Shown here: piece by piece, positions 1 through 7,205 of the stretch | Layout: each line of letters opens with the position of its first letter | Position numbering within the stretch: position 1 is the first letter of the stretch | From: Saccharicrinis sp963663905 | GTDB lineage: Bacteria > Bacteroidota > Bacteroidia > Bacteroidales > Marinilabiliaceae | Length of the DNA: 64,000 nucleotides | Direction: 5' to 3' | Assembly (NCBI GenBank): GCA_963663905.2 | Contig: OY760657.1 | Location: 4,712,001-4,776,000 of the forward strand | The notes under the pieces: model-generated | What the model was told of the DNA's origin: nothing | The model's database searches: none | The model's input: only the letters and a program-made list of their open reading frames with translations | Program-made: the position numbers and the translations under genes

Positions 1-4
1 AAAG

Positions 5-706
5 ATGATAGAAGCAAACAATTTTAAAATTTTATTAGTGGACGACGAGCCAGACATTATTGAGTTCGTTGGGTACAATCTGAAAAAGGAAGGATTTCAG
101 GTTTTAACATCAAGTAATGGTATTGAAGCAATTGCTATTGCAAAAAAAGAACTTCCTCATTTAATTGTTTTAGATGTTATGATGCCAGAAATGGATGGTA
201 TTGAAACATGCGAGGAAATTAAAAGAATACCAGAGTTAAAAAATACAATTGTAGCCTTTTTAACTGCCAGAGGTGAAGATTATTCTCAAATTGCAGGTTT
301 TGATGCTGGTGCAGATGATTATATCTCAAAACCCATTAAACCTAAAGTACTTATTTCAAGAGTAAAAGCCCTATTAAAAAGATATAAATCTGATAACGGT
401 GCTTCTTCTGAAAAGAAATCAAGCATTGTTAATATTGGAGACTTAACAATTGACAGAGAAAAATATGTAATAATAAACAAAGGTTCTGAGCTTATTTTAC
501 CAAAAAAAGAATTTGAACTTTTAATGTTACTGGCTTCTAAACCAGATAAAGTATTTACTCGTGATGAAATTTATAATGCCGTTTGGGGAGATAGTATTAT
601 TGTAGGAGACAGAACCATTGATGTACACATTAGAAAAGTACGCGAAAAAATTGGTTCAAACCATATTAAAACAATCAAAGGAGTAGGATATAAATTCGTA
701 GAATAG
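5..706 (+). CDS. OmpR/PhoB-type response regulator transcription factor
   Basis: Cytoplasmic two-component response regulator of 233 residues. An N-terminal receiver domain (about residues 7-125) shows the acidic pocket D13/D14, the phospho-acceptor D57 in LDVMMPEMDG, T87 and K109 in ISKP. A C-terminal winged-helix domain (about 140-233) ends in the family-typical TIKGVGYKF. This is the full length expected for PhoB/OmpR regulators. It binds DNA when phosphorylated by a partner histidine kinase; no kinase lies next to it here, so the partner is probably upstream of the window. The target genes cannot be told from sequence. It is followed by its own hairpin terminator and is not co-transcribed with the SPOR lipoprotein downstream. 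Confidence 0.95.
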   Translation: MIEANNFKILLVDDEPDIIEFVGYNLKKEGFQVLTSSNGIEAIAIAKKELPHLIVLDVMMPEMDGIETCEEIKRIPELKNTIVAFLTARGEDYSQIAGFDAGADDYISKPIKPKVLISRVKALLKRYKSDNGASSEKKSSIVNIGDLTIDREKYVIINKGSELILPKKEFELLMLLASKPDKVFTRDEIYNAVWGDSIIVGDRTIDVHIRKVREKIGSNHIKTIKGVGYKFVE

Positions 707-730
707 AATATAATGCAACTAAAAATTTTT

Positions 731-767
731 AAAGCTGTCACGCAAATAATTGTATGACAGCTTTTTT
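731..767 (+). terminator. Rho-independent terminator of the response regulator
   Basis: AAAGCTGTCA (731-740) pairs perfectly with TGACAGCTTT (755-764) and runs into a T tract, 25 bases after the response regulator stop codon. Confidence 0.85.
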
Positions 768-856
768 AATTATTATCAATATTTGTTCATTCATCAATAA
801 ATTCTCTTATATTAAATTATTATTTTTACTTTTGATCAGACAATTTCGAAAAAATC

Positions 857-1273
857 ATGATAAAGAGAATTATACCTATACTACTTATCTCTCTGATTGC
901 CTTTTCTTGTGGAAAGAAAAAAGCAACAGAAGTAAAACAAGTTAAAAGAGAAGTTGTAAAGCCTCCTGTTGAAAAAAAGGACACAATTACACCTCCCCCA
1001 CCTCAACCAGAGCCAGTGGTAGTTCCTCCGGCTGAAAATAAGTACTTCTTAATTGCAGGTAGCTTTTCCAGCATGGAAAATGCAGAGACTTTTAAAAAGG
1101 AATTAATCCAACAAGGATATGATTCGGAAGTCATCATCAGAAAAAGAGGAAAAAACAAAGATTTTTATAAAGTTTCGTACAGAGGATTTTCTGATAAGGA
1201 TGAAGCCTTTAACGAATTAGCAATGGAAAGAAAGCAACCCAATAACCAGGATGTTTGGTTATTGATTAAATAA
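857..1273 (+). CDS. SPOR-domain lipoprotein
   Basis: Small 138-residue exported lipoprotein. The N-terminus has a short signal peptide with lipobox LIAFSC and lipidated Cys near residue 18. A Lys/Pro/Val-rich linker (about 20-68, with PPPPQPEPVVVPP) is followed by a C-terminal SPOR domain (about 63-138, starting FLIAGSFSSMENA). SPOR domains bind glycan strands of peptidoglycan stripped of stem peptides, usually at the division site, so a cell-envelope or division role is likely; the precise role is unknown. The proline linker probably spans the periplasm. It stands alone between two terminators and converges on the phosphatase gene downstream. Confidence 0.85.
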   Translation: MIKRIIPILLISLIAFSCGKKKATEVKQVKREVVKPPVEKKDTITPPPPQPEPVVVPPAENKYFLIAGSFSSMENAETFKKELIQQGYDSEVIIRKRGKNKDFYKVSYRGFSDKDEAFNELAMERKQPNNQDVWLLIK

Positions 1274-1283
1274 AACAAAACAG

Positions 1284-1326
1284 AATCCAATAGTTATCAT
1301 TACTTAGAATAACTATTGGATTTTTT
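1284..1326. terminator. Bidirectional terminator between convergent genes
   Basis: A perfect 14-bp stem: AATCCAATAGTTAT (1284-1297) with ATAACTATTGGATT (1309-1322), flanked by an A-rich stretch on the left and eight T on the right. It serves the SPOR lipoprotein (+) and can serve the phosphatase (-). Confidence 0.85.
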
Positions 1327-1953
1327 TTAGTCCAATAACTGATTCATTTTAGGAACCCACTGATCAGGATACTCCACCAACCATGATTCAATCCCTACTT
1401 TTCTGGCAGCCTCAACATTGGCTATCGAATCATCCAGATAAAGCGTTTCTTCAGCTTTAATATTAGCATCTTCAAGTACCCTTTTAAAAATAGCATCACT
1501 GGGCTTACTCATTCCCATCTCGTGACTATAGTATATTTTATCAAAAAGTTTATCTAATGACCCAACAATAGGTACACGGTTTGAACAAGAGTCAATATGT
1601 AAACTATTGGTATTACTTAATAAATAAACCTGATGTGTTTGACGCAGTTTTATTATTGTTGATATTCTTTCGTCTTTATAATCTCCAAGTAATGAATTCC
1701 AGGCATCAATGACTTCTTCTTTAGTAACACCTTGTTTCATTTTTTGAAGTAGTTCTGATGTAAATTCATGTGAAGTCACTCTTCCTTCTTCAAAATCTTT
1801 AAAAATTGGTGTTTGATGATATTTTTTTAAAAAATTTTCGTCTATATAAAAACCCAACTCTTTAAAACGTTGAAAGGTGATTTTCAAATCGATATCGACA
1901 ACTACATTCCCCAAATCAAAGATTACACTCTTCTTCTCTTTCAAATTTGTCAT
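1327..1953 (-). CDS. HAD-superfamily phosphatase, YihX-like
   Basis: A 208-residue cytoplasmic haloacid-dehalogenase-fold hydrolase. Motif I reads FDLGNVVVDID near residue 12, the variant seen in YihX-type sugar-phosphate phosphatases. Motif II is the Ser/Thr of YLLSNTNS, the motif III Lys is in GMSKPSDAIF, and motif IV is LYLDDS. The helical cap lies between motifs I and II. YihX of E. coli hydrolyses alpha-glucose-1-phosphate, but HAD enzymes are promiscuous and the substrate here is not known. The protein has the usual length for the family. It is transcribed away from the tRNA and towards the SPOR lipoprotein. Confidence 0.85.
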   Translation of the reverse strand: MTNLKEKKSVIFDLGNVVVDIDLKITFQRFKELGFYIDENFLKKYHQTPIFKDFEEGRVTSHEFTSELLQKMKQGVTKEEVIDAWNSLLGDYKDERISTIIKLRQTHQVYLLSNTNSLHIDSCSNRVPIVGSLDKLFDKIYYSHEMGMSKPSDAIFKRVLEDANIKAEETLYLDDSIANVEAARKVGIESWLVEYPDQWVPKMNQLLD

Positions 1954-1971
1954 ATTTTTTTTGATTTGTTG

Positions 1972-2002
1972 TTTGATAAATTGATATAACTTATTATTTT
2001 TG
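1972..2002 (+). promoter_or_regulatory. Bacteroidota-type promoter for tRNA(CAT)
   Basis: TTTG (1972-1975), a 19-base spacer and TATTTTTG (1995-2002) fit the Bacteroidota -33/-7 consensus TTTG-N19-TAnnTTTG. Transcription would start about 30 bases before the mature tRNA. Confidence 0.7.
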
Positions 2003-2041
2003 CATCCGCAATATACAAAACGATTTTTGTATTACAATGCA

Positions 2042-2115
2042 GGGCCTATAGCTCAGTTGGTTAGAGCACCTGACTCATAATCAGGGGGTCGTAGGATCAT
2101 GCCCTACTGGGCCCA
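2042..2115 (+). tRNA. tRNA with CAT anticodon (Met elongator or Ile2)
   Basis: A complete cloverleaf: acceptor GGGCCTA with TGGGCCC (one G-U), D stem GCTC/GAGC, anticodon stem CCTGA/TCAGG with loop CTCATAA (anticodon at 2076-2078), and T stem GTAGG/CCTAC. CCA is not encoded. The T loop is ATCATGC, not the canonical TTCRANN, so T54 and A58 are exchanged to A54 and T58; T55 and C56 are kept. CAT may decode Met, or Ile if the wobble C is modified to lysidine. The sequence does not settle this. The 3' half (from base 2082) is repeated twice downstream in tandem units. Confidence 0.9.
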
Positions 2116-2123
2116 CAACACGA

Positions 2124-2157
2124 AGCCACTTTCAGTCAAGCTGTTAGTGGCTTTTTT
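2124..2157 (+). terminator. tRNA terminator, repeated in each 414-bp unit
   Basis: AGCCACT (2124-2130) pairs with AGTGGCT (2146-2152), followed by T6. In the copy near 2537 the left arm reads ATCCACT, which weakens the stem; the copy near 2952 is intact. It lies only about 20 bases before the GIY-YIG start codon, so expression of that gene would need read-through or a promoter I cannot see. Confidence 0.8.
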
Positions 2158-2177
2158 ATTTAATCCTAACCTCTAAT

Positions 2178-2474
2178 ATGAAAGCTACTTGTTATATTCT
2201 TTACAGTCATATCTTAGATAAATTTTACATTGGTGCTACTCAGGATGATGTCAATTTAAGAATTTTAAAACACAACAATAAAAATTATGGCTCGCATAGA
2301 TATACCGCAATTACTAACGATTGGGAATTATTCCTTTCCTTAGATGTAAAAACTTATGATCACGCCATCAGAATTGAACGTAAGATTAAGGCCATGAAAA
2401 GTAAAACCTACATTAAAAACCTTAAAAAATATCAGGATATGAGAGATAAACTAATTATAAATACGAGTTCCTGA
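2178..2474 (+). CDS. GIY-YIG nuclease family protein, copy 1
   Basis: A 98-residue single-domain GIY-YIG endonuclease-like protein. The GIY half is CYILYS (Y6, Y9) and the YIG half FYIGA (Y17-G19). The catalytic Arg is R28, followed by H32-N33. The metal-binding Glu is E67 in RIERKIKAMKSK. All family catalytic positions are present, so it should be active on DNA. This is the stand-alone UPF0213-like size class, not UvrC. It starts 63 bases after the tRNA and ends inside CCTGACTC, a string shared with the tRNA anticodon arm. It is nearly identical to copy 2 (His11 here, Gln11 there). A role in mobility of the unit is inferred, not shown. Confidence 0.85.
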   Translation: MKATCYILYSHILDKFYIGATQDDVNLRILKHNNKNYGSHRYTAITNDWELFLSLDVKTYDHAIRIERKIKAMKSKTYIKNLKKYQDMRDKLIINTSS

Positions 2475-2477
2475 CTC

Positions 2478-2495
2478 TTCCGATAGTTATCGGAA
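2478..2495 (+). repeat. 18-base hairpin replacing the tRNA anticodon loop, copy 1
   Basis: TTCCGATA-GT-TATCGGAA is a perfect 8-bp stem. It is preceded by CCTGACTC (2470-2477), as in the tRNA anticodon arm, and followed by the tRNA sequence from CAGGGGGTC onward. Here the anticodon loop is replaced by an extended hairpin. Confidence 0.85.
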
Positions 2496-2529
2496 CAGGG
2501 GGTCGTAGGATCATGCCCTACTGGGCCCA
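2496..2529 (+). pseudogene. tRNA 3'-half fragment, copy 1
   Basis: Identical to the 3' half of the tRNA(CAT) from the 3' anticodon stem through the T arm and acceptor strand to the discriminator base (compare 2082-2115). No 5' half is present, so it cannot make a tRNA. It is followed by a weakened copy of the terminator. Confidence 0.85.
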
Positions 2530-2591
2530 CAACGCGAATCCACTTTCAGTCAAGCTGTTAGTGGCTTTTTTATTTAATCCTAACCTCTAAT

Positions 2592-2888
2592 ATGAAAGCT
2601 ACTTGTTATATTCTTTACAGTCAGATCTTAGATAAATTTTACATTGGTGCTACTCAGGATGATGTCAATTTAAGAATTTTAAAACACAACAATAAAAATT
2701 ATGGCTCGCATAGATATACCGCAATTACTAACGATTGGGAATTATTCCTTTCCTTAGATGTAAAAACTTATGATCACGCCATCAGAATTGAACGTAAGAT
2801 TAAGGCCATGAAAAGTAAAACCTACATTAAAAACCTTAAAAAATATCAGGATATGAGAGATAAACTAATTATAAATACGAGTTCCTGA
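2592..2888 (+). CDS. GIY-YIG nuclease family protein, copy 2
   Basis: A second copy of the 98-residue GIY-YIG nuclease, one residue different from copy 1 (Gln11 for His11), with the same catalytic residues Y6, Y9, Y17, R28, H32 and E67. It lies exactly 414 bases after copy 1. Having both reading frames intact with almost no divergence implies recent duplication, or homogenisation by gene conversion. Like copy 1 it is bracketed by a terminator copy and the 18-base hairpin. Confidence 0.85.
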   Translation: MKATCYILYSQILDKFYIGATQDDVNLRILKHNNKNYGSHRYTAITNDWELFLSLDVKTYDHAIRIERKIKAMKSKTYIKNLKKYQDMRDKLIINTSS

Positions 2889-2891
2889 CTC

Positions 2892-2909
2892 TTCCGATAG
2901 TTATCGGAA
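2892..2909 (+). repeat. 18-base hairpin, copy 2
   Basis: The same TTCCGATA-GT-TATCGGAA stem-loop at the end of unit 2, exactly 414 bases after copy 1. Confidence 0.85.
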
Positions 2910-2943
2910 CAGGGGGTCGTAGGATCATGCCCTACTGGGCCCA
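2910..2943 (+). pseudogene. tRNA 3'-half fragment, copy 2
   Basis: A second displaced copy of the tRNA(CAT) 3' half, identical to the functional gene over this stretch and followed by an intact copy of the terminator hairpin. Confidence 0.85.
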
Positions 2944-3005
2944 CAACACGAAGCCACTTTCAGTCAAGCTGTTAGTGGCTTTTTTATTTAATCCTAACCT
3001 CTAAT

Positions 3006-3107
3006 ATGAAAGCTACTTGTTATATTCTTTACAGTCATATCTTAGGGATCATGCACAATATTTGGGATCAGCTTAAAAACCTGGGTTTAATTAATAAATA
3101 TATTTAG
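3006..3107 (+). pseudogene. Truncated third GIY-YIG copy
   Basis: The first 13 codons match the GIY-YIG gene (MKATCYILYSHIL); identity breaks off after base 3046. The frame stays open for 20 more codons of unrelated sequence and stops at 3107, so a 33-residue chimeric peptide is possible. The YIG half and the catalytic Arg and Glu are lost. The junction carries GGATCATGC (3047-3055), a 9-base string also found in the tRNA T arm, which hints at a recombination event. Confidence 0.75.
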
Positions 3108-3211
3108 CTGCCTTCATTGGAGCATTTGTAAAGTATATAATAATATATTTTATACATTAAACGGCATTAGGAGATACAGGACATATATAGAAATTTTAAA
3201 AGGAGATGAAA

Positions 3212-3304
3212 ATGAGAATGCTTCAATATTTAATTATGACTTTAAAATCTCTCCTGTGGATTTCTCTTTGTCTTTGGTTACTTGGTATTATATGGATTAT
3301 TTAA
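3212..3304 (+). CDS. Possible 30-residue hydrophobic peptide
   Basis: A short ORF preceded by AAAGGAGATGAAA, a strong Shine-Dalgarno that is unusual in this genome. It encodes a 30-residue peptide: a short polar start (MRMLQYLIMTLK) and a continuous Leu/Ile/Trp-rich membrane-spanning segment. AGGAGA (3201-3206) can pair with TCTCCT (3250-3255) inside the ORF, which could hide the ribosome site. I do not recognise the peptide. It could be a small membrane protein or type I toxin-like peptide, or a chance ORF. Confidence 0.3.
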   Translation: MRMLQYLIMTLKSLLWISLCLWLLGIIWII

Positions 3305-3390
3305 TTAAGTCAATTCTTTTAATTTTCTATTAAGATTCTAGTTTGACTTAGATCAAATTGTACTAATCTAAATTCTAGATCGACAATAAA

Positions 3391-4776
3391 TCAATTCTGG
3401 CTATTTTTTAGTGCAGGAATTACAATTGAAAAGCTACTACCTTTATTCACTTCACTTTCAACTTTAATTTCACCATTATTATACTTAATAAACTCATAAG
3501 AAAGTACCAAGCCTAAACCCGTTCCTTTTTCATTTTCTGTACCATTACGGCTACCTGTTTTATCCAACTTAAATAAATTATCTACCATATCATTACTCAT
3601 TCCTATTCCATTATCTTTAATTGACAATTCTACAGTTGAATTATTGACTTTTGAAAATATCTCTATTCGTCCCTCTTTTGGTGTATATTTAATTGCATTA
3701 TTAAAAAAATTTGAAATTACTACACTCATAGTATTCTCATCAACATATAAGTAAAGATCTTTATCTACAGCAATATTAACTTCTATATTTTTTAATTTAG
3801 CAGCATTTAAATATGGTGAAATACTATTTACAACTATATCATGCAATTGATATTTACCCTTATTAATCTGTATGCCATTAAGTTGTGAAGACGCCCAATA
3901 CAATAGATTATTTAAGAAATCTAATGTTGACTTTGTAGATTCTTCAATAATCTTGACTCTTGATTCAATTTCCGCTAAGGAGTACTCTTTAAAATTAACA
4001 TTCAGTTCTTCAGTCAAACTTACTACAGAAGAAAAAGGACTTCTTAAATCATGAGCAATCACTGAGAAAAACTTATTTTTAGATTTATCTACTTCTTCCA
4101 ATTGTTTTAAAGCAACATCCAATTTTTTATTAACCGTATGTAGCATTTCATTTTTCGATTGAGTTTTATCTTTCTCTAGTATCAAATTTCTTTTTAGATA
4201 AAACTCATTATATCTAATTTTCTCATTATTAAAACTAAGTATTACAATTCCCACATAAACAGTTATTAATCCAACAATTTCTGCATGGTCATATGTTGTG
4301 AAATACAGATAAGAATAAAATATTGTAAATAACCCCATAACTGAACCTATTACATAAAGCAGAAGGGTAGACCAATAACCACGAATAAAAAAATGAGAGG
4401 CAACAATTAATAATATACAGGAAATAATACCCTTAAAATTATATTGTGGCCCTATCAACACCAATCCAAACCCCATAATCAATAAGGAAAGACAATGAAT
4501 ATTATTAACAACAATAACCAAATACCTCTTTTCTCTTAATTTAGAATAGGTAAAAATCAATAATAATATACATGTTATTATACCAGGGTATCTAAGAAAA
4601 GAGAATGCATAAATTTTCCAAATAAAGAAATCTCCTATCAAGTAATAAACAAACACTAACAGCATAAAAGGTATAAGCAATCTATTATGCTTTAAAATAG
4701 ATATATGCAATTCTTTCACATATTCAAAATAGAATTTATCCTTATGAATATGATCTTTAAAGACATCCAGATTCAT
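3391..4776 (-). CDS. Membrane-bound sensor histidine kinase
   Basis: Inner-membrane two-component kinase of about 461 residues. The N-terminal half holds roughly six hydrophobic segments with no clear periplasmic sensor domain. A coiled coil leads into the dimerization domain with the phospho-His in FSVIAHDLRSPFSS. The C-terminal ATPase has N box NFFNNAIKYT, G1 IKDNGIGMS and G2 GTGLGLVLS. The open frame extends 19 codons further to a TTG, but the ATG at 4776 (MNLDVFKDH) is chosen because the extra stretch is Cys-rich and starts with TTG. No response regulator is adjacent, so the partner is unknown. Confidence 0.88.
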   Translation of the reverse strand: MNLDVFKDHIHKDKFYFEYVKELHISILKHNRLLIPFMLLVFVYYLIGDFFIWKIYAFSFLRYPGIITCILLLIFTYSKLREKRYLVIVVNNIHCLSLLIMGFGLVLIGPQYNFKGIISCILLIVASHFFIRGYWSTLLLYVIGSVMGLFTIFYSYLYFTTYDHAEIVGLITVYVGIVILSFNNEKIRYNEFYLKRNLILEKDKTQSKNEMLHTVNKKLDVALKQLEEVDKSKNKFFSVIAHDLRSPFSSVVSLTEELNVNFKEYSLAEIESRVKIIEESTKSTLDFLNNLLYWASSQLNGIQINKGKYQLHDIVVNSISPYLNAAKLKNIEVNIAVDKDLYLYVDENTMSVVISNFFNNAIKYTPKEGRIEIFSKVNNSTVELSIKDNGIGMSNDMVDNLFKLDKTGSRNGTENEKGTGLGLVLSYEFIKYNNGEIKVESEVNKGSSFSIVIPALKNSQN

Positions 4777-5057
4777 GACTAAACAAAAGTAACTGAGTAG
4801 TAATTTACTACAAAAATAGCATGTTAGAGCCAAACAAAGTTAAATCATAAGCAATTTTTAATACAAATCTGTAGTATAATTTAAGATAAATAGTGGTTAG
4901 ATCAATCAAATTAAAATCGCAAAAATAGAATAATAACCATTTTATATGAAAATGACAAGAATGAATTTTCTGTGACCTACAGTTACTATTTAATGAACTA
5001 TAATTAATAGTTACTAAAATTGATTTAGACGTATATTACATATTAAATGATTTTATT

Positions 5058-6446
5058 ATGCGTTTTTCTGGTTTAAACATAGAGTCTTCGAAAATTGAAG
5101 AATTAAAAACTCAGTTAAGAGGTGATCTTGTAACAAGAGATGATCATAAATATGAAACATCTCGACAAGTTTACAATGCTATGATCGATAAACAACCGCT
5201 AATGATTGCTTATTGCGTTGATATAACTGACGTACAAACTTCCGTAAATTTTGCAAGAGAAAATAATTTATTACTTGCAATCAGAGGTGGAGGCCATAAC
5301 GGAGGTGGTTTAGGAATATGCGATGATGGATTGGTTATAGATTTATCACGTATTAAAAATGTAAGGGTAGACACAAGTGATAATACCGTTCGTGTAGGAG
5401 GTGGTAATTTGTGGGGAGAAGTTGACCATGTAACACATTCTTACGGTTTAGCAGTTCCAGCAGGTATAATTTCAACAACAGGAGTTGGAGGTTTAACACT
5501 TGGCGGAGGAGTAGGCTATTTAAGTAGAAAGTTTGGATTAACTATAGACAACCTACTAGAAGCAGATATGGTATTGGCTGAAGGTACTTTGGTTACAGTA
5601 AATAAAGACCAAAATCAAGATCTATTTTGGGCAATAAGAGGAGGTGGAGGAAATTTTGGTGTAGTAACTTCCTTCAAATTTCAAGCACATCCTTTAAAAA
5701 ATGTAATCGGAGGACCTACTCTTTGGCCAATAGAGCAAACAGAAGAAATAATGGAGTGGTACGATAACTTTATCCATAATGTTCCTGAAGACCTGAATGG
5801 ATTTATTGCTACCTTAATCATTCCTGGTGATCCATTCCCTCCAGCTTTACATGGAAAACAATTTTGTGGAATTATTTGGTGCTACACTGGTAACAAAAAT
5901 GATTTTGATAATTTGTTTCAAGAGGTCAGAGACAAGAATCCAATATTTGAGTTTGTAGGAGAAATGCCTTATCCATCTATTCAAACACAATTTGACGGGC
6001 TATTACCTCCAGGATTACAATTCTATTGGAGAGGAGATTATTTTAACGATTTAGTTCCGGAAATTAGAGCTGCTCATAAAAAATTTGGATCAAAAATTCC
6101 AACCCTTTTATCGCAAATGCATATGTATCCTCTTAGTGGTGCTGCAAGCAAACCAGGCAATACAGATACTCCATGGGCTTACAGAGGATCTAAATACGCA
6201 GGAGTAATTGTTGGAATTGATCCTGATCCTCAAAATGCTGAAATTATTACAGAATGGTGTAAATCTTATTATGATGCGTTACACCCATATTCAGCAGGAG
6301 GTTCATATTCTAATTTTATGATGGAAGAAGGTCAGGAAAGAGTGCAGGCATGTTACCAACATAATTATGCCAGATTAGTAGACATTAAGAAAAAATATGA
6401 TCCTAATAACCTTTTCAGAGTTAATCAAAACATTAGAGCAAAATAA
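5058..6446 (+). CDS. FAD-binding oxidoreductase, berberine-bridge-enzyme-like
   Basis: A 462-residue flavoprotein of the VAO/PCMH fold with a C-terminal BBE domain. The FAD domain (about residues 40-215) contains RGGGHNGGG, whose H80 is the expected covalent FAD attachment residue, and TLGGGVGYLSRKFGL. The BBE tail (about 410-460) shows YDPNNLFRVNQNI. In bicovalent members a Cys lies just before the second glycine-rich motif; here that stretch reads PAGIISTTGVGG, so only the His link is predicted. There is no signal peptide, so it is cytoplasmic. Relatives oxidise sugars, alkaloids or other alcohols; the substrate is unknown. It has its own terminator and no operon partners. Confidence 0.88.
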   Translation: MRFSGLNIESSKIEELKTQLRGDLVTRDDHKYETSRQVYNAMIDKQPLMIAYCVDITDVQTSVNFARENNLLLAIRGGGHNGGGLGICDDGLVIDLSRIKNVRVDTSDNTVRVGGGNLWGEVDHVTHSYGLAVPAGIISTTGVGGLTLGGGVGYLSRKFGLTIDNLLEADMVLAEGTLVTVNKDQNQDLFWAIRGGGGNFGVVTSFKFQAHPLKNVIGGPTLWPIEQTEEIMEWYDNFIHNVPEDLNGFIATLIIPGDPFPPALHGKQFCGIIWCYTGNKNDFDNLFQEVRDKNPIFEFVGEMPYPSIQTQFDGLLPPGLQFYWRGDYFNDLVPEIRAAHKKFGSKIPTLLSQMHMYPLSGAASKPGNTDTPWAYRGSKYAGVIVGIDPDPQNAEIITEWCKSYYDALHPYSAGGSYSNFMMEEGQERVQACYQHNYARLVDIKKKYDPNNLFRVNQNIRAK

Positions 6447-6462
6447 TATTTGTTATTACCGT

Positions 6463-6500
6463 AACAGACCAGTATATAAATTTATAGCTGGTCTGTTTAT
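6463..6500 (+). terminator. Terminator of the FAD oxidoreductase
   Basis: AACAGACCAG (6463-6472) pairs perfectly with CTGGTCTGTT (6488-6497), 16 bases after the stop codon. The T run is short. Confidence 0.65.
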
Positions 6501-7205
6501 ATAATATATTTAAGACTGTTATATCAACAGATTCAACATTAATAATATACTTAGTTAATAATAACAAAGCAGATAAAAGCTCCATTTATTCTACCATTTA
6601 CCTAAGGTAAGTAATTTACATATCTCCAATCAGAATTTGTTGTCAACTCAATAAAATCTTTACTGATTTTTTTGCACTTCAAGACACCAATGAAAATAAA
6701 ATATCTATGTAAATAGCAACCTGTTACATACCTTCTTCGCGTCTTGTTCGTAACAGATTCGCAATGCATTCACTTATCCTTCACTATTACTACACTATTC
6801 CTTCACTATTCCTTCACTACTGCTTCACTATTTTGTATGTATAATGTGTACAATATATGAACTACTTAAAAAGAAAATAATAAGGAGTGTAAAACCAGTT
6901 ACGATGCAGATACGAAGCAAACATGGAGAAGGAGAATCCCAACTTAAGCTATAAATCATTAATGAAACGACATAATAGCATAAAAATCAACCTCAAAATG
7001 CCACAATGACACTTATATATCTATACACATACGTTAGTGTTGTACATCAAATCCAACGCAATTAATCAGTAACAGCCTCAATCAATGACATATACTAAAT
7101 AGCTAAATCAAAAATCAAAAAAACTGGTATATCATTTGGAAATATCTTCCTTAAGTAAGAAATTATATATAAAAACAGGTTTCAAGCCATTAAAATATCA
7201 ATATC
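6501..7205. other. Long non-coding region before thioredoxin
   Basis: About 700 bases with no plausible gene on either strand. It holds an inverted repeat CTGTTAC (6721-6727)/GTAACAG (6750-6756), then an 11-bp tandem repeat (6768-6833), then AT-rich sequence with short GGAG runs at 6883 and 6925 that precede no open frame. An unannotated RNA or the remains of an old gene are both possible. Confidence 0.6.
6768..6833. repeat. Six tandem 11-bp units, consensus CTTCACTATTC
   Basis: Six contiguous 11-base units start at 6768, 6779, 6790, 6801, 6812 and 6823. Most match the consensus with one or two changes; the first and last differ at their ends. The period is not a multiple of three and no frame runs through, so it is not coding. 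It equals about one helical turn. Confidence 0.8.

Larger units (their letters stand above)
2082..3046 (+). repeat. Tandem 414-bp units: tRNA 3' half, terminator, GIY-YIG ORF, hairpin
   Basis: Unit 1 is 2082-2495, unit 2 is 2496-2909, and unit 3 (2910 to about 3046) is truncated. Each begins at the tRNA position just after the anticodon loop, runs through the tRNA 3' end and the terminator, then the 98-codon GIY-YIG gene, and ends in an 18-base hairpin. By eye units 1 and 2 differ at only about three positions (two between tRNA and ORF, one in codon 11). The unit 3 remnant matches unit 1 at those positions. The arrangement is what serial insertion of an element carrying its own copy of the tRNA 3' half would leave. 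Confidence 0.85.

Noticed and set aside
754..945. Small hydrophobic frame over the terminator and lipoprotein signal
   Set aside because: It starts inside the terminator of the response regulator and overlaps the SPOR lipoprotein in another frame.
2178..2888. UvrC-like nucleases
   Set aside because: Only the 98-residue GIY-YIG domain is present; none of the UvrC UVR, RNase H-like or HhH domains.
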